A stretch of 5,743 nucleotides of DNA from CAWVWF01 sp963933885 (GTDB lineage Bacteria; Bacteroidota; Bacteroidia; Flavobacteriales_C; GCA-002722245), in NCBI GenBank assembly GCA_963933885.1, contig CAWVWF010000198.1, forward strand, positions 1-5,743, read 5' to 3'. Position 1 is the first letter of the stretch. Each line of letters begins with the position of its first letter. Below, piece by piece: positions 1-5,743 of the stretch. A program made the translations under genes and the position numbers. The notes under the pieces are model-generated. The model made no database searches and was not told the origin of the DNA. It was given only the letters and a program-made list of their open reading frames with translations.

Positions 1-20
1 CAATCGTTATTGCTTTTTTT
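1..20. terminator. Probable intrinsic terminator, cut by the window edge
   Basis: The first twelve bases read CAAT-CGTT-ATTG, a four-base-pair hairpin, followed directly by C and seven T (14-20). If the base before the window is G, the stem would grow to GCAAT/ATTGC, and a run of A before that would make it bidirectional, like the terminator at 5003-5039. It lies about 65 bases past the lipoprotein stop and could end that transcript, but the T run that would serve the minus strand lies outside the window. The visible T run would serve a plus-strand transcript. The stem is short and only partly visible, so this is a tentative call. Confidence 0.35.
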
Positions 21-86
21 GATTATGACACAGCCTGAAGGGGCATCCCTACATTTATATACTTAAGTCAATACTTATTTCTGATA

Positions 87-839
87 TTAGTAAATCCTCT
101 CGCCAGCTTTGGGCTTATCTAAAGATATTTTAAAAATGTGGATAGGTTCAGATTCGTCTCTTTTTCCATTGTTATTTTCATCCAATCTAGCTTTTACATA
201 CATCAAGTCGTTTTCATAATCATATTCAGAACTTAGTACAGAGTAATTAGAAGGTACTAACTCAATAGGTTGCGTAGCTTCAAGGTTAAACATATAGAAT
301 CTACGAAGATCTTTTTGATTGATTATACTATCGTTATTCGTGTCTTCATCATATACAGAAGTTAAAAAATAATCACGTAAAACTGGCTTGCCATTTAAGG
401 TGTCCTTAGCAAATGAAGGATAGTAAACTGTATTAACCAATACATTTTCTTTAAAGAAGTTTTGTTTTTTTGAAGTTGTAAGATCAAGATGACAAACGTT
501 AAATAGATTATATCCGTAAATAGCAACTAAGCCAGGCATGAAGTGATGGTGCCAAGCATTTAAGCTATCTCCAGGACTATGGTATTTCTCGTGAGTATAG
601 GTGTTTCCAGTATATCCATTCTCACCGTGAGAATTATAGTTTACTTTATAAATAGGAATCAATCTTAAATTGGGATAACCTGTAGAGAGTACTTCACTTG
701 GTCTGGTAACAATTGGTTGCGCTTCTTTTGTGTCTTCATTTTTATTTTGATGTAATGAAACACCTTTGTTCTTTTCGAATTTTGAAGAAGCACAAGAGGT
801 AAGGATTACAGCCGAAAAAAGGAAATAAATAGCTTTCAT
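87..839 (-). CDS. Predicted lipoprotein with two EF-hand-like calcium-type loops, function unknown
   Basis: This is a complete gene of 250 residues, ATG at 839 to TAA at 87-89. The N-terminus is a lipoprotein signal: Lys2, a hydrophobic stretch (about residues 4-14) and the lipobox Leu13-Thr-Ser-Cys16, so the mature protein should start at a lipidated Cys16 and sit in the envelope. Residues 17-50 are polar and low in complexity, probably a linker. The folded part (about 55-245) has a Trp-His-His-His cluster at 96-99. It also has two Asp/Asn-rich segments that fit the 12-residue EF-hand loop pattern. Loop one is 166-177, with D166, N168, D170, I173 and D177. Loop two is 220-231, with D220, N222, N224, G225, D228 and E231. 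Calcium binding is an inference from these patterns. I do not recognise the family and assign no function. The gene appears to be its own transcription unit, since a likely terminator separates it from the gene upstream. No Shine-Dalgarno sequence is visible, which is usual in Bacteroidota. Confidence 0.85.
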   Translation of the reverse strand: MKAIYFLFSAVILTSCASSKFEKNKGVSLHQNKNEDTKEAQPIVTRPSEVLSTGYPNLRLIPIYKVNYNSHGENGYTGNTYTHEKYHSPGDSLNAWHHHFMPGLVAIYGYNLFNVCHLDLTTSKKQNFFKENVLVNTVYYPSFAKDTLNGKPVLRDYFLTSVYDEDTNNDSIINQKDLRRFYMFNLEATQPIELVPSNYSVLSSEYDYENDLMYVKARLDENNNGKRDESEPIHIFKISLDKPKAGERIY

Positions 840-876
840 AAATTTGGAGTTTAAGTGTTAAAGCGCAATGTTAAAT

Positions 877-884
877 TAAAGGTA
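877..884 (-). promoter_or_regulatory. Weak candidate -7 element for the lipoprotein gene
   Basis: On the minus strand this reads TACCTTTA, one base off the Bacteroidota -7 consensus TAnnTTTG. It lies 37 bases before the lipoprotein ATG. No TTTG or TTG is found at the usual -33 distance, so it is only the best candidate in a short AT-rich gap. The gap between the terminator at 933-972 and the ATG must contain a promoter if the gene is transcribed separately. Confidence 0.22.
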
Positions 885-932
885 ATTCAATTGTTAAAAT
901 TATTTTCTTCGAATCATAAATAGTTTACTTGT

Positions 933-972
933 AAAAACCAGAGGTTTAAAAACAAACTGTTTCTACCTCTGG
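933..972 (-). terminator. Probable intrinsic terminator of the purB-phosphoesterase transcript
   Basis: The eight-base arms CCAGAGGT (938-945) and ACCTCTGG (965-972) are perfect inverted repeats. Inside them AAACA (950-954) and TGTTT (958-962) can also pair around a three-base loop, giving a long hairpin with one internal bulge. On the minus strand the hairpin is followed by five T (937-933), as expected for an intrinsic terminator. On the plus strand no T run follows, so the orientation is clear. It lies 160 bases beyond the phosphoesterase stop and about 95 bases before the lipoprotein start, so it should separate the two units. The T run is short, so termination may be partial. Confidence 0.6.
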
Positions 973-1132
973 ATTACTGTTGATTAATCCAAACTCAAAA
1001 GGGGAATCGGGGAATTCTGTATAGCTTGGTTTATGATAAACGTAAATTAGTAAACAAGCTTTTAAATTGTAGTAGATGTTTATTATTCGAGAGGAGTGAG
1101 GAATTAAACGTGGAGTATGAGCGACTCGAAAA
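973..1132. other. Gene-free 3' untranslated stretch between phosphoesterase stop and terminator
   Basis: No minus-strand ATG (CAT on the plus strand) occurs here, so I see no small gene in the operon direction. A plus-strand reading frame crosses the stretch but is not convincing. Local structure includes GGATTA (971-976) with TAATCC (985-990), a six-base-pair hairpin that shares two bases with the terminator stem. There is also a tandem GGGGAAT at 1001-1007 and 1009-1015, and a weak TTCGAG (1086-1091) / CTCGAA (1125-1130) pair. The stretch is probably the 3' untranslated region of the purB operon. Confidence 0.5.
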
Positions 1133-3475
1133 CTATTTTAATGAAATACTAACTGGCCAACCTTTGTATTCTTGCAATTCTTGTCCTTCATTAAAATACA
1201 AAGGGTAAGCGTGAAGAGTTGCTGTTTTATCCTTTTTATTAAGGATGATAATTCCAAAACCTGGTGACTTCTTGTTTATTTTTTGAGGAGCATGAATTTC
1301 GTTAGTTGGATTTGCAACAGCAACTACGTTCATTTTATTTCCAAATCCATCATAATGAATTCCGAGCGGTGAGTTGTTTGTGCTATCTGAAGGTAGCCAT
1401 GTTCTTGGCCAAGTATTAGAAACCGAAGGGACTGTAAAGAAATGTGTTCCATTATTTAGGGAATCATACAATTCTACAACACTACCCATATGTTGATCTC
1501 CTGCAAGGAATAAAGTAGGAGTAGATCCTACAGCGTTTAATGCTTTGTCCCTTCCGTTTTTTGGCCAACCATTAGTATCCATGTCTCTGTTAAGTTTATG
1601 TTTTCCTGATAAGGTTGCTGGTAAATCTTTTAAAGGGTGGGATTCTAGGTTGATTGTTGTTAAGCTAGCATATGCTGATTGTGTTAATACGACTTTAATA
1701 CCATTTGATTTTTTTGCAAGAAATTCTTTTAAGAACTGAAGTTGTTTTATACCTAATAGGGTTAGTGAATCATTATTTAATTGATCTGTTGAAAGTGAAT
1801 CATTTAAAGGTATTCCATTAAATACTGGATGGTTTATTTCGGTAGGAGCAGACTTGAACTTCTTGTCTTCCATAATCGCGAAATCGAAATTTCCATATTT
1901 ATAAGAAGTGTAATAATTGGTCAGTAAAGATTTCTCTTTGTTGTAGGGGTTTGGTAAATGACTCGTTTGAGATTCGATTGCCATGTTTACAAAATCGGCT
2001 GGCATGAAGTATCCACCATTATCTTGTTGCCAAGTGTCATAGTTTTCTTGGTAGTATTTTACTAAAGTATCTTTTGAAGCTTCTTTGGCTAAAGAAGCAT
2101 TAGAACCCCATAGGTTTCCTTGGTAAATGTCGTGGTCATCAGTTAAAATGATTGTTGGTGTATTCGCTGTTAAATCACGAAACTGTAGACAGAATAAGTT
2201 CCATTTATATAGATAATCTAAGTAACAAAATGGAGCTTTATTGATAGGCATAGAGGGTCTGCTTTCATAAAACTGGTCACCTAAAAAAACAATCAAGTCT
2301 GGTTTGAATTCTTTATATCCCTTTTCTATTTGCTCGTATGGATACCAAAGCGCATCATAATCGAACTTTCCTTCATGCATAAATGCAAAACCATTACAAT
2401 TTAAAGCCATTACTGTTAATTCCTTTTTAGGCGGAATAGCTTTTATTTCTCCTTTTAAATAGAAAGGAGTTAGGTTTTGATTTCCTTTGTAGGATATTAA
2501 ATAATAAATACTTTTTGATTTTTTAATATTTGGAACTCTGAACCTGACTTGATGAGTGAGACTATCATATTGATAATTCCTGTATTCTATTTCTTTTTTA
2601 GATCTTAAAGTCAAAATGAACTGATCTTCCTTCGTTATTTTAAACGGTTGAAGTTGTACCGTTAAAAATATTGAATCTGGAGTAACAGTGTGAAAAGAAC
2701 TTAATAATGGCCCCGTTGTTTCTGATTTTCTAAATACATCTCCAGTTATGTTTAGATTGTCGAACCATCCAAATGATTTAAATGCCTTTTCACAAGAGTA
2801 GGTAAGCGCAACCGACCCAAGTGGTATGGAATTATCTTTTAAAAGGATAGAGTCCTTAAAAACAACGTTGTTTGAGTTTTTAACTTTAAAACTTACGAGT
2901 GTTGTATTGCTGAAGGATTTATAATTCACTTGAAGAAGTACGGAAGTAGTGTCAAGAAAAATAGTTTTATCTAATTGATGTGTATACAGAACAGAGTCTT
3001 TACCATAACTGGTTAGTTTTAATTCCCCTTTCTTATTAATTGAAACAAGGTGTGAATTTGAATTAGGAATATTGTTGTGAATAAGTAGGTTAGTTTTTTC
3101 ATTAAATTGTGTGCCTCCAGCACCAATTAATAAACCAAGGTAACCGCTGTTTTTAAGGTTAGAAAAACCAAGATTAACTGAAGCGCTTAGAAAGCCACTT
3201 TTGTTTTTGATTTGAAAAGCACTTAAATGTGCCGTCCGTTTATTTTTCCGGAAGGGGAATGCTACAACACGATTGTTTTCAACTTTCCAGTCTAGATATG
3301 AATTACACCAAAAACTATATCCTAGCCATGATTGGTTTGGAATATTATTCCAATTATAATTTACGGATTTAGTAATGTAATCTGGATTTCTAGATACTTC
3401 TGAAAACAAATTAGGCTGTCCTTTCACAAAGAAAGAACAGCCTAGAAATAATATGCTAATTAGAAGCTTTTGCAT
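1133..3475 (-). CDS. Secreted PhoD-like metallophosphoesterase with N-terminal beta-sandwich-like region
   Basis: This is a complete gene of 780 residues, ATG at 3475 to TAG at 1133-1135. Residues 1-19 form a Sec signal peptide with probable cleavage after Val17-Lys-Gly19, so the enzyme is exported. Residues about 21-248 are rich in alternating strands and look like a LamG/concanavalin-type beta-sandwich. Residues about 255-345 may be a second beta domain. The phosphoesterase part spans about 352-780 and shows the PhoD order of motifs: Cys360 after a strand, Gly399-Asp400-Gln401, Tyr423, Asp446-Asp447-His448-Asp449, Glu536-Asp537, a Gly636-Trp-Pro segment with Arg642, and Gly659-Asp660-Gln661-His662. 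In characterised PhoD, equivalent Cys, Asp and Tyr residues bind iron and nearby acidic residues bind calcium; that assignment here is by motif order only. It probably hydrolyses phosphomono- or phosphodiesters outside the cytoplasm; the substrate is unknown. The C-terminus shows no obvious type IX secretion domain. Its start overlaps the purB stop by one base, so the two are probably co-translated. The family call is firm, the substrate open. Confidence 0.85.
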   Translation of the reverse strand: MQKLLISILFLGCSFFVKGQPNLFSEVSRNPDYITKSVNYNWNNIPNQSWLGYSFWCNSYLDWKVENNRVVAFPFRKNKRTAHLSAFQIKNKSGFLSASVNLGFSNLKNSGYLGLLIGAGGTQFNEKTNLLIHNNIPNSNSHLVSINKKGELKLTSYGKDSVLYTHQLDKTIFLDTTSVLLQVNYKSFSNTTLVSFKVKNSNNVVFKDSILLKDNSIPLGSVALTYSCEKAFKSFGWFDNLNITGDVFRKSETTGPLLSSFHTVTPDSIFLTVQLQPFKITKEDQFILTLRSKKEIEYRNYQYDSLTHQVRFRVPNIKKSKSIYYLISYKGNQNLTPFYLKGEIKAIPPKKELTVMALNCNGFAFMHEGKFDYDALWYPYEQIEKGYKEFKPDLIVFLGDQFYESRPSMPINKAPFCYLDYLYKWNLFCLQFRDLTANTPTIILTDDHDIYQGNLWGSNASLAKEASKDTLVKYYQENYDTWQQDNGGYFMPADFVNMAIESQTSHLPNPYNKEKSLLTNYYTSYKYGNFDFAIMEDKKFKSAPTEINHPVFNGIPLNDSLSTDQLNNDSLTLLGIKQLQFLKEFLAKKSNGIKVVLTQSAYASLTTINLESHPLKDLPATLSGKHKLNRDMDTNGWPKNGRDKALNAVGSTPTLFLAGDQHMGSVVELYDSLNNGTHFFTVPSVSNTWPRTWLPSDSTNNSPLGIHYDGFGNKMNVVAVANPTNEIHAPQKINKKSPGFGIIILNKKDKTATLHAYPLYFNEGQELQEYKGWPVSISLK

Positions 3476-3482
3476 TATGCAA
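3470..3482 (-). other. TAATG stop/start overlap inside a 13-base palindrome
   Basis: The purB stop TAA (3477-3475) shares its last A with the phosphoesterase ATG (3475-3473). Ribosomes ending purB can restart directly, and no separate Shine-Dalgarno sequence is visible. The junction lies in a perfect odd palindrome, TTGCAT-T-ATGCAA, centred at 3476. The overlap is certain if both reading frames are right; coupling is an inference from the geometry, and the palindrome may be chance. Confidence 0.7.
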
Positions 3483-4833
3483 TTGTAGCTACTACACCAA
3501 TATAGTTATAAGGAGAAATAGCTTTCAATTCAGCTTTAATAGAATCGTTAACATTTAACCTTTCGATGAATGCTCCAATAGAAGCTTCGTTAATAACATC
3601 GTTTGTTCTTGTTAACTCTTTTAAAGCTTCATAAGGTTTTGGATAACCTTCTCTTCTTAAGATAGTTTGAATTGCTTCAGCAACTACTGCCCAGTTGTTA
3701 TCAAGATCAGTTTTTAATTTATTCTCGTTTAATAACAATTTATTCAATCCTTTTAAAGTAGAAGCTAAACCGATTAATGAATGACCAATTGGAACACCAA
3801 CATTTCTCAATACTGTTGAATCTGTTAAATCACGCTGTAATCTTGATAATGGAAGCTTAGCTGAAAGGTGCTCTAAAATAGCGTTAGCCATTCCTAAGTT
3901 TCCTTCAGAGTTTTCAAAATCAATTGGGTTAACCTTATGAGGCATTGCAGAAGATCCAACTTCACCCTTCTTTAATTTCTGCTTGAAATATTCCATAGAA
4001 ACGTAAGTCCATACATCTCTATCAAGGTCTATTAAAATTGTATTAATTCTCTTCATAGCATCAAACAAAGCTGCCATGTTATCATAATGCTCAATTTGGG
4101 TAGTTGTTTGAGAACGATCTAAACCTAATGTGTTATTCACAAAGTTGTTAGCGAAATCAACCCAGTTGTTATCTGGGAATGCTACTGTATGCGCATTAAA
4201 GTTTCCTGTTGCTCCACCAAATTTAGCACTGAAAGGAACTGCTTTTAATTGCTTTAATTGAATTTCTAAACGTTCAACAAAAACGTAGAATTCTTTTCCT
4301 AAAGTAGTAGGGGAGGCTGGCTGACCATGCGTTCTCGCTAAAAGTGGGATATTCATCCAGTCTTTAGAATATCCTTTAAGTGCATCAATTACTTCTTCTA
4401 ATGCAGGATAGTAAACATCTTTCAATGCATCTCTCAATGTAAGAGGAACTGAAGTATTGTTAATGTCTTGAGAAGTTAATCCGAAGTGAATAAATTCTAA
4501 ACTTGCAGATAAACCTAAAGCACTCATTTTATCTTTAATGAAATACTCAACCGCTTTAACATCGTGGTTAGTAGTTTTCTCTATTTCTTTAACTGCTAAA
4601 GCATCAGCTTCAGTAAAGTTTTCATAAATAGCTCTTAGTTGAGGGTATATATCTGATTTTACTTCAGATAATTGAGGTAAAGGAATTTCGCAAAGTGCGA
4701 TAAAATATTCGATTTCAACTTTTACTCTATATTGTATTAAGGCTGCTTCTGAGAAATATTGAGCCAAATCCTTTGTTACTCTTCTGTATCTTCCGTCGAT
4801 AGGAGAAATTGCTGTTAATGCGTTTAATTCCAT
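3475..4833 (-). CDS. purB: Adenylosuccinate lyase
   Basis: This is a complete cytoplasmic enzyme of 452 residues, close to the 456 of the E. coli protein, which it resembles along its whole length. It catalyses two fumarate-releasing steps of purine synthesis: SAICAR to AICAR, and adenylosuccinate to AMP. Visible family landmarks are the N-terminal SPIDGRY (10-16), TTNHDVKAVEYF (87-98), RTHGQPA (167-173) with the likely catalytic His169, and the fumarase/aspartase-superfamily signature GSSAMPHKVNP (293-303) with the catalytic-loop serines 294-295. The conserved block around RDLTDSTVLRN (334-344) follows. The start is the ATG at 4833: the protein then begins MELNALTAISPIDGRY, aligning with E. 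coli MELSSLTAVSPVDGRY. An in-frame TTG at 4854 would add seven unconserved residues and overlaps the -7 promoter box, so it is rejected. It is the first gene of a probable two-gene operon with the exported phosphoesterase. A terminator and a repeat-rich gap separate it from clpC. Confidence 0.97.
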   Translation of the reverse strand: MELNALTAISPIDGRYRRVTKDLAQYFSEAALIQYRVKVEIEYFIALCEIPLPQLSEVKSDIYPQLRAIYENFTEADALAVKEIEKTTNHDVKAVEYFIKDKMSALGLSASLEFIHFGLTSQDINNTSVPLTLRDALKDVYYPALEEVIDALKGYSKDWMNIPLLARTHGQPASPTTLGKEFYVFVERLEIQLKQLKAVPFSAKFGGATGNFNAHTVAFPDNNWVDFANNFVNNTLGLDRSQTTTQIEHYDNMAALFDAMKRINTILIDLDRDVWTYVSMEYFKQKLKKGEVGSSAMPHKVNPIDFENSEGNLGMANAILEHLSAKLPLSRLQRDLTDSTVLRNVGVPIGHSLIGLASTLKGLNKLLLNENKLKTDLDNNWAVVAEAIQTILRREGYPKPYEALKELTRTNDVINEASIGAFIERLNVNDSIKAELKAISPYNYIGVVATIA

Positions 4834-4851
4834 GGTATAAAAATTAGATTG

Positions 4852-4886
4852 CAAAGATAGGCATTATTGATTAATGCATTGATCAA
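4852..4886 (-). promoter_or_regulatory. Probable purB promoter, Bacteroidota type
   Basis: On the minus strand, 4859-4852 reads TATCTTTG, a full match to the Bacteroidota -7 consensus TAnnTTTG. The nearest upstream TTG (4886-4884) could serve as the -33 element, but the gap between them is 24 bases, slightly longer than usual. Transcription would start around 4845-4848, giving a leader of only about 12-15 bases before the ATG at 4833. The -33 TTG lies inside the ten-base palindrome ATTGATCAAT (4878-4887), and the spacer contains further dyads, so a repressor or activator site here is possible but unproven. Confidence 0.65.
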
Positions 4887-4903
4887 TTTTTCGATTAATC
4901 AAT
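4861..4903. repeat. Overlapping short palindromes around the purB promoter spacer
   Basis: Three dyads overlap. GCATTA (4861-4866) pairs with TAATGC (4872-4877). ATTGATCAAT (4878-4887) is a perfect ten-base palindrome. ATTGATTAAT (4866-4875) pairs perfectly with ATTAATCAAT (4894-4903). The word ATTGAT is also repeated directly at 4866 and 4878, twelve bases apart. The structures exclude one another. They lie over the promoter spacer and the candidate -33 element, where operator sites would be expected. Low-complexity AT sequence produces such dyads by chance more often than mixed sequence. Confidence 0.5.
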
Positions 4904-4997
4904 TCAAGAGATTGAGCAGGCATTAATGAATTCTTCTATTCAATAGATTAAGCATTGTGGTAATTGAAGAATTGCTTAATGGATCAATTGAAAAATT
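4885..4997. repeat. Nested imperfect inverted repeat between clpC and purB
   Basis: The outer arms 4885-4900 and 4982-4997 pair at 14 of 16 positions, the first eight without a break, with one G-T and one A-C mismatch. The inner arms 4921-4936 and 4966-4981 also pair at 14 of 16 positions. The right-hand arms are contiguous (4966-4997), while the left-hand arms are separated by 20 bases (4901-4920). These can form a small hairpin of their own (TCAA 4904-4907 with TTGA 4912-4915). ATTAAT-like words recur at roughly 24-28 base steps (near 4869, 4893, 4921, 4946 and 4974). The region is downstream of the clpC terminator and upstream of the purB promoter, so it is probably not part of either message. 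Function unknown. Confidence 0.55.
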
Positions 4998-5002
4998 AAA
5001 AC

Positions 5003-5039
5003 AAAAAAAAAAGGCTACCGTTTGGTAGCCTTTTTTTTT
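5003..5039 (-). terminator. Strong intrinsic terminator of clpC, bidirectional in form
   Basis: The seven-base arms GGCTACC (5013-5019) and GGTAGCC (5024-5030) are perfect inverted repeats with a four-base loop. They are flanked by ten A (5003-5012) and nine T (5031-5039), so a U run follows the stem on either strand and the A/T runs can extend the stem. On the minus strand it begins inside the clpC stop codon (5040-5038), so clpC transcripts should end right after the coding sequence. Confidence 0.93.
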
Positions 5040-5743
5040 ATTCCTTTGCTTTCTTCTTTCGAGGTTTACTAACCTTTAGTTTGATTTCTTTCTTTTCAGC
5101 ATCGAAACCAACGTTGATTGTATCACCTTCAGAGATATTAGCATTTATGATTTCTTCAGCTAATGGATCTTCAAGAAGCTTTTGAATTGCTCTTTTAAGC
5201 GGTCTTGCTCCGTATTCTGGATCATATCCTTTATCAGCTATGTAATCTTTAGCTTCATCAGTTAATTTAATTTTATATCCTAACTCATCAATTCTAGAGA
5301 AAAGTCTTTTCAGTTCGATATCGATAATCTTGTGAATGTCCTCACGCTTTAAAGAGTTAAATAAGATAACATCATCAATCCTGTTTAAAAATTCAGGAGC
5401 AAATGATTTCTTTAAAGCATTTGTAATTACACTTTTTGCATGATCATCAGCAGCATTAGATTTAGCAGAAGTATTGAAACCAACTCCTCCTCCAAAATCT
5501 TTAAGTTGACGAGTACCGATGTTAGAAGTCATTATAATAACAGTATTTCTAAAATCAACCTTTCTACCTAAACTATCCGTTAAGTGTCCATCATCTAAAG
5601 CTTGTAATAACAAGTTGAAAACATCTGGATGTGCTTTTTCGATTTCATCAAGTAAAATGATAGAGTAGGGCTTACGTCTTACTTTTTCAGTTAACTGTCC
5701 ACCTTCTTCATATCCAACATATCCAGGAGGTGCACCAATTAAT
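5038..5743 (-). CDS. clpC: ClpC-type AAA+ ATPase, C-terminal part (5' end outside window)
   Basis: The last 234 residues of a Hsp100 ATPase are visible, open to the window edge (first full codon at 5742-5740) and ending at TAA 5040-5038. They cover most of the second AAA+ domain. The pore loop GYVGYEEGG is at 7-15 (visible numbering), the Walker B LLDE at 30-33, sensor-1 Asn74 in MTSN, the arginine finger Arg121 in FLNR, and sensor-2 Arg180 in YGARPL. The tail is rich in Lys. The second Walker A, the first AAA+ domain and the N-domain lie outside. A Val87-Gly-Phe89 tripeptide sits where ClpA/ClpC proteins carry the ClpP-docking loop and ClpB lacks one. This favours ClpC, which unfolds proteins in the cytoplasm and feeds them to ClpP, over the disaggregase ClpB. 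Nothing suggests a truncated gene; it is simply cut by the window. A terminator follows directly, so it is not co-transcribed with purB. Confidence 0.93.
   Translation of the reverse strand, partial: LIGAPPGYVGYEEGGQLTEKVRRKPYSIILLDEIEKAHPDVFNLLLQALDDGHLTDSLGRKVDFRNTVIIMTSNIGTRQLKDFGGGVGFNTSAKSNAADDHAKSVITNALKKSFAPEFLNRIDDVILFNSLKREDIHKIIDIELKRLFSRIDELGYKIKLTDEAKDYIADKGYDPEYGARPLKRAIQKLLEDPLAEEIINANISEGDTINVGFDAEKKEIKLKVSKPRKKKAKE

Noticed and set aside
984..1208. Plus-strand reading frame with two CxxC motifs, open from 984, first usable start a TTG at 1026
   Set aside because: It has no in-frame ATG and no clear ribosome site or promoter. Its last third is antisense to the conserved-looking C-terminus of the phosphoesterase. 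I recognise no family; most likely a chance frame.
1545..1739. Plus-strand frame of 64 codons
   Set aside because: It lies wholly antisense to the catalytic part of the phosphoesterase and has no start signals or recognisable protein features.
3437..3442. Lipobox-like Leu-Gly-Cys at residues 11-13 of the phosphoesterase
   Set aside because: The -3 residue is Phe, and the hydrophobic stretch continues past the Cys to Val17. A normal signal peptidase I site after Gly19 fits better.
4834..4854. Longer purB start at TTG 4854
   Set aside because: The extra seven residues are not part of the conserved PurB N-terminus, and the TTG coincides with the end of the TATCTTTG promoter box. The ATG at 4833 matches E. 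coli PurB.
4885..4997. Miniature transposable element
   Set aside because: The arms are imperfect, I find no flanking target-site duplication, and no second copy is present in the window. Kept only as a repeat of unknown origin.
5611..5613. Start of a separate small Clp-like gene at TTG 5613
   Set aside because: The same frame stays open to the window edge and encodes the pore loop and Walker B of the same AAA+ domain, so this is an internal Leu codon of clpC.

Overview
The window looks like ordinary chromosomal sequence from a member of the Bacteroidota, most likely a flavobacterium-like lineage. The evidence is the AT-rich composition, a good TAnnTTTG-type -7 promoter element in front of purB, the absence of clear Shine-Dalgarno sequences, a short SPII lipoprotein with Asp/Asn-rich calcium-type loops, and a ClpC of the Bacteroidota type. 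All four genes lie on the minus strand. I see no mobile element, CRISPR array, tRNA or rRNA.

In the direction of transcription (high to low coordinates), the window starts inside the last AAA+ module of clpC (5743 to 5038, 5' end missing). A strong intrinsic terminator immediately follows its stop codon (5003-5039). Next comes an intergenic stretch dense in inverted and direct repeats of ATTGAT/ATTAAT-type words (about 4861-4997). It ends in a TATCTTTG -7 box, from which purB is probably transcribed with a very short leader. purB (adenylosuccinate lyase, 4833-3475) and a secreted PhoD-like metallophosphoesterase (3475-1133) share one base at a TAATG stop/start junction and are very probably one translationally coupled operon. 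After about 160 nt without a gene, a hairpin followed by five T (933-972) probably ends this transcript. A small lipoprotein gene of unknown function (839-87) follows as a separate unit. The left edge of the window cuts through what appears to be another terminator hairpin.

The genes do not form an obvious single pathway. ClpC is a protein-quality-control ATPase that works with ClpP. PurB carries out two fumarate-releasing steps of purine synthesis. The phosphoesterase and the lipoprotein act in the cell envelope. The coupling of purB to an exported phosphoesterase invites the idea of linked purine and phosphate supply, but only the gene order supports that.

I do not find convincing evidence of a new biological system. 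The points most worth a second look are the nested inverted repeats upstream of purB, the purB-phosphoesterase coupling, the extra N-terminal beta-sandwich-like region of the phosphoesterase, and the unassigned lipoprotein with two EF-hand-like loops.
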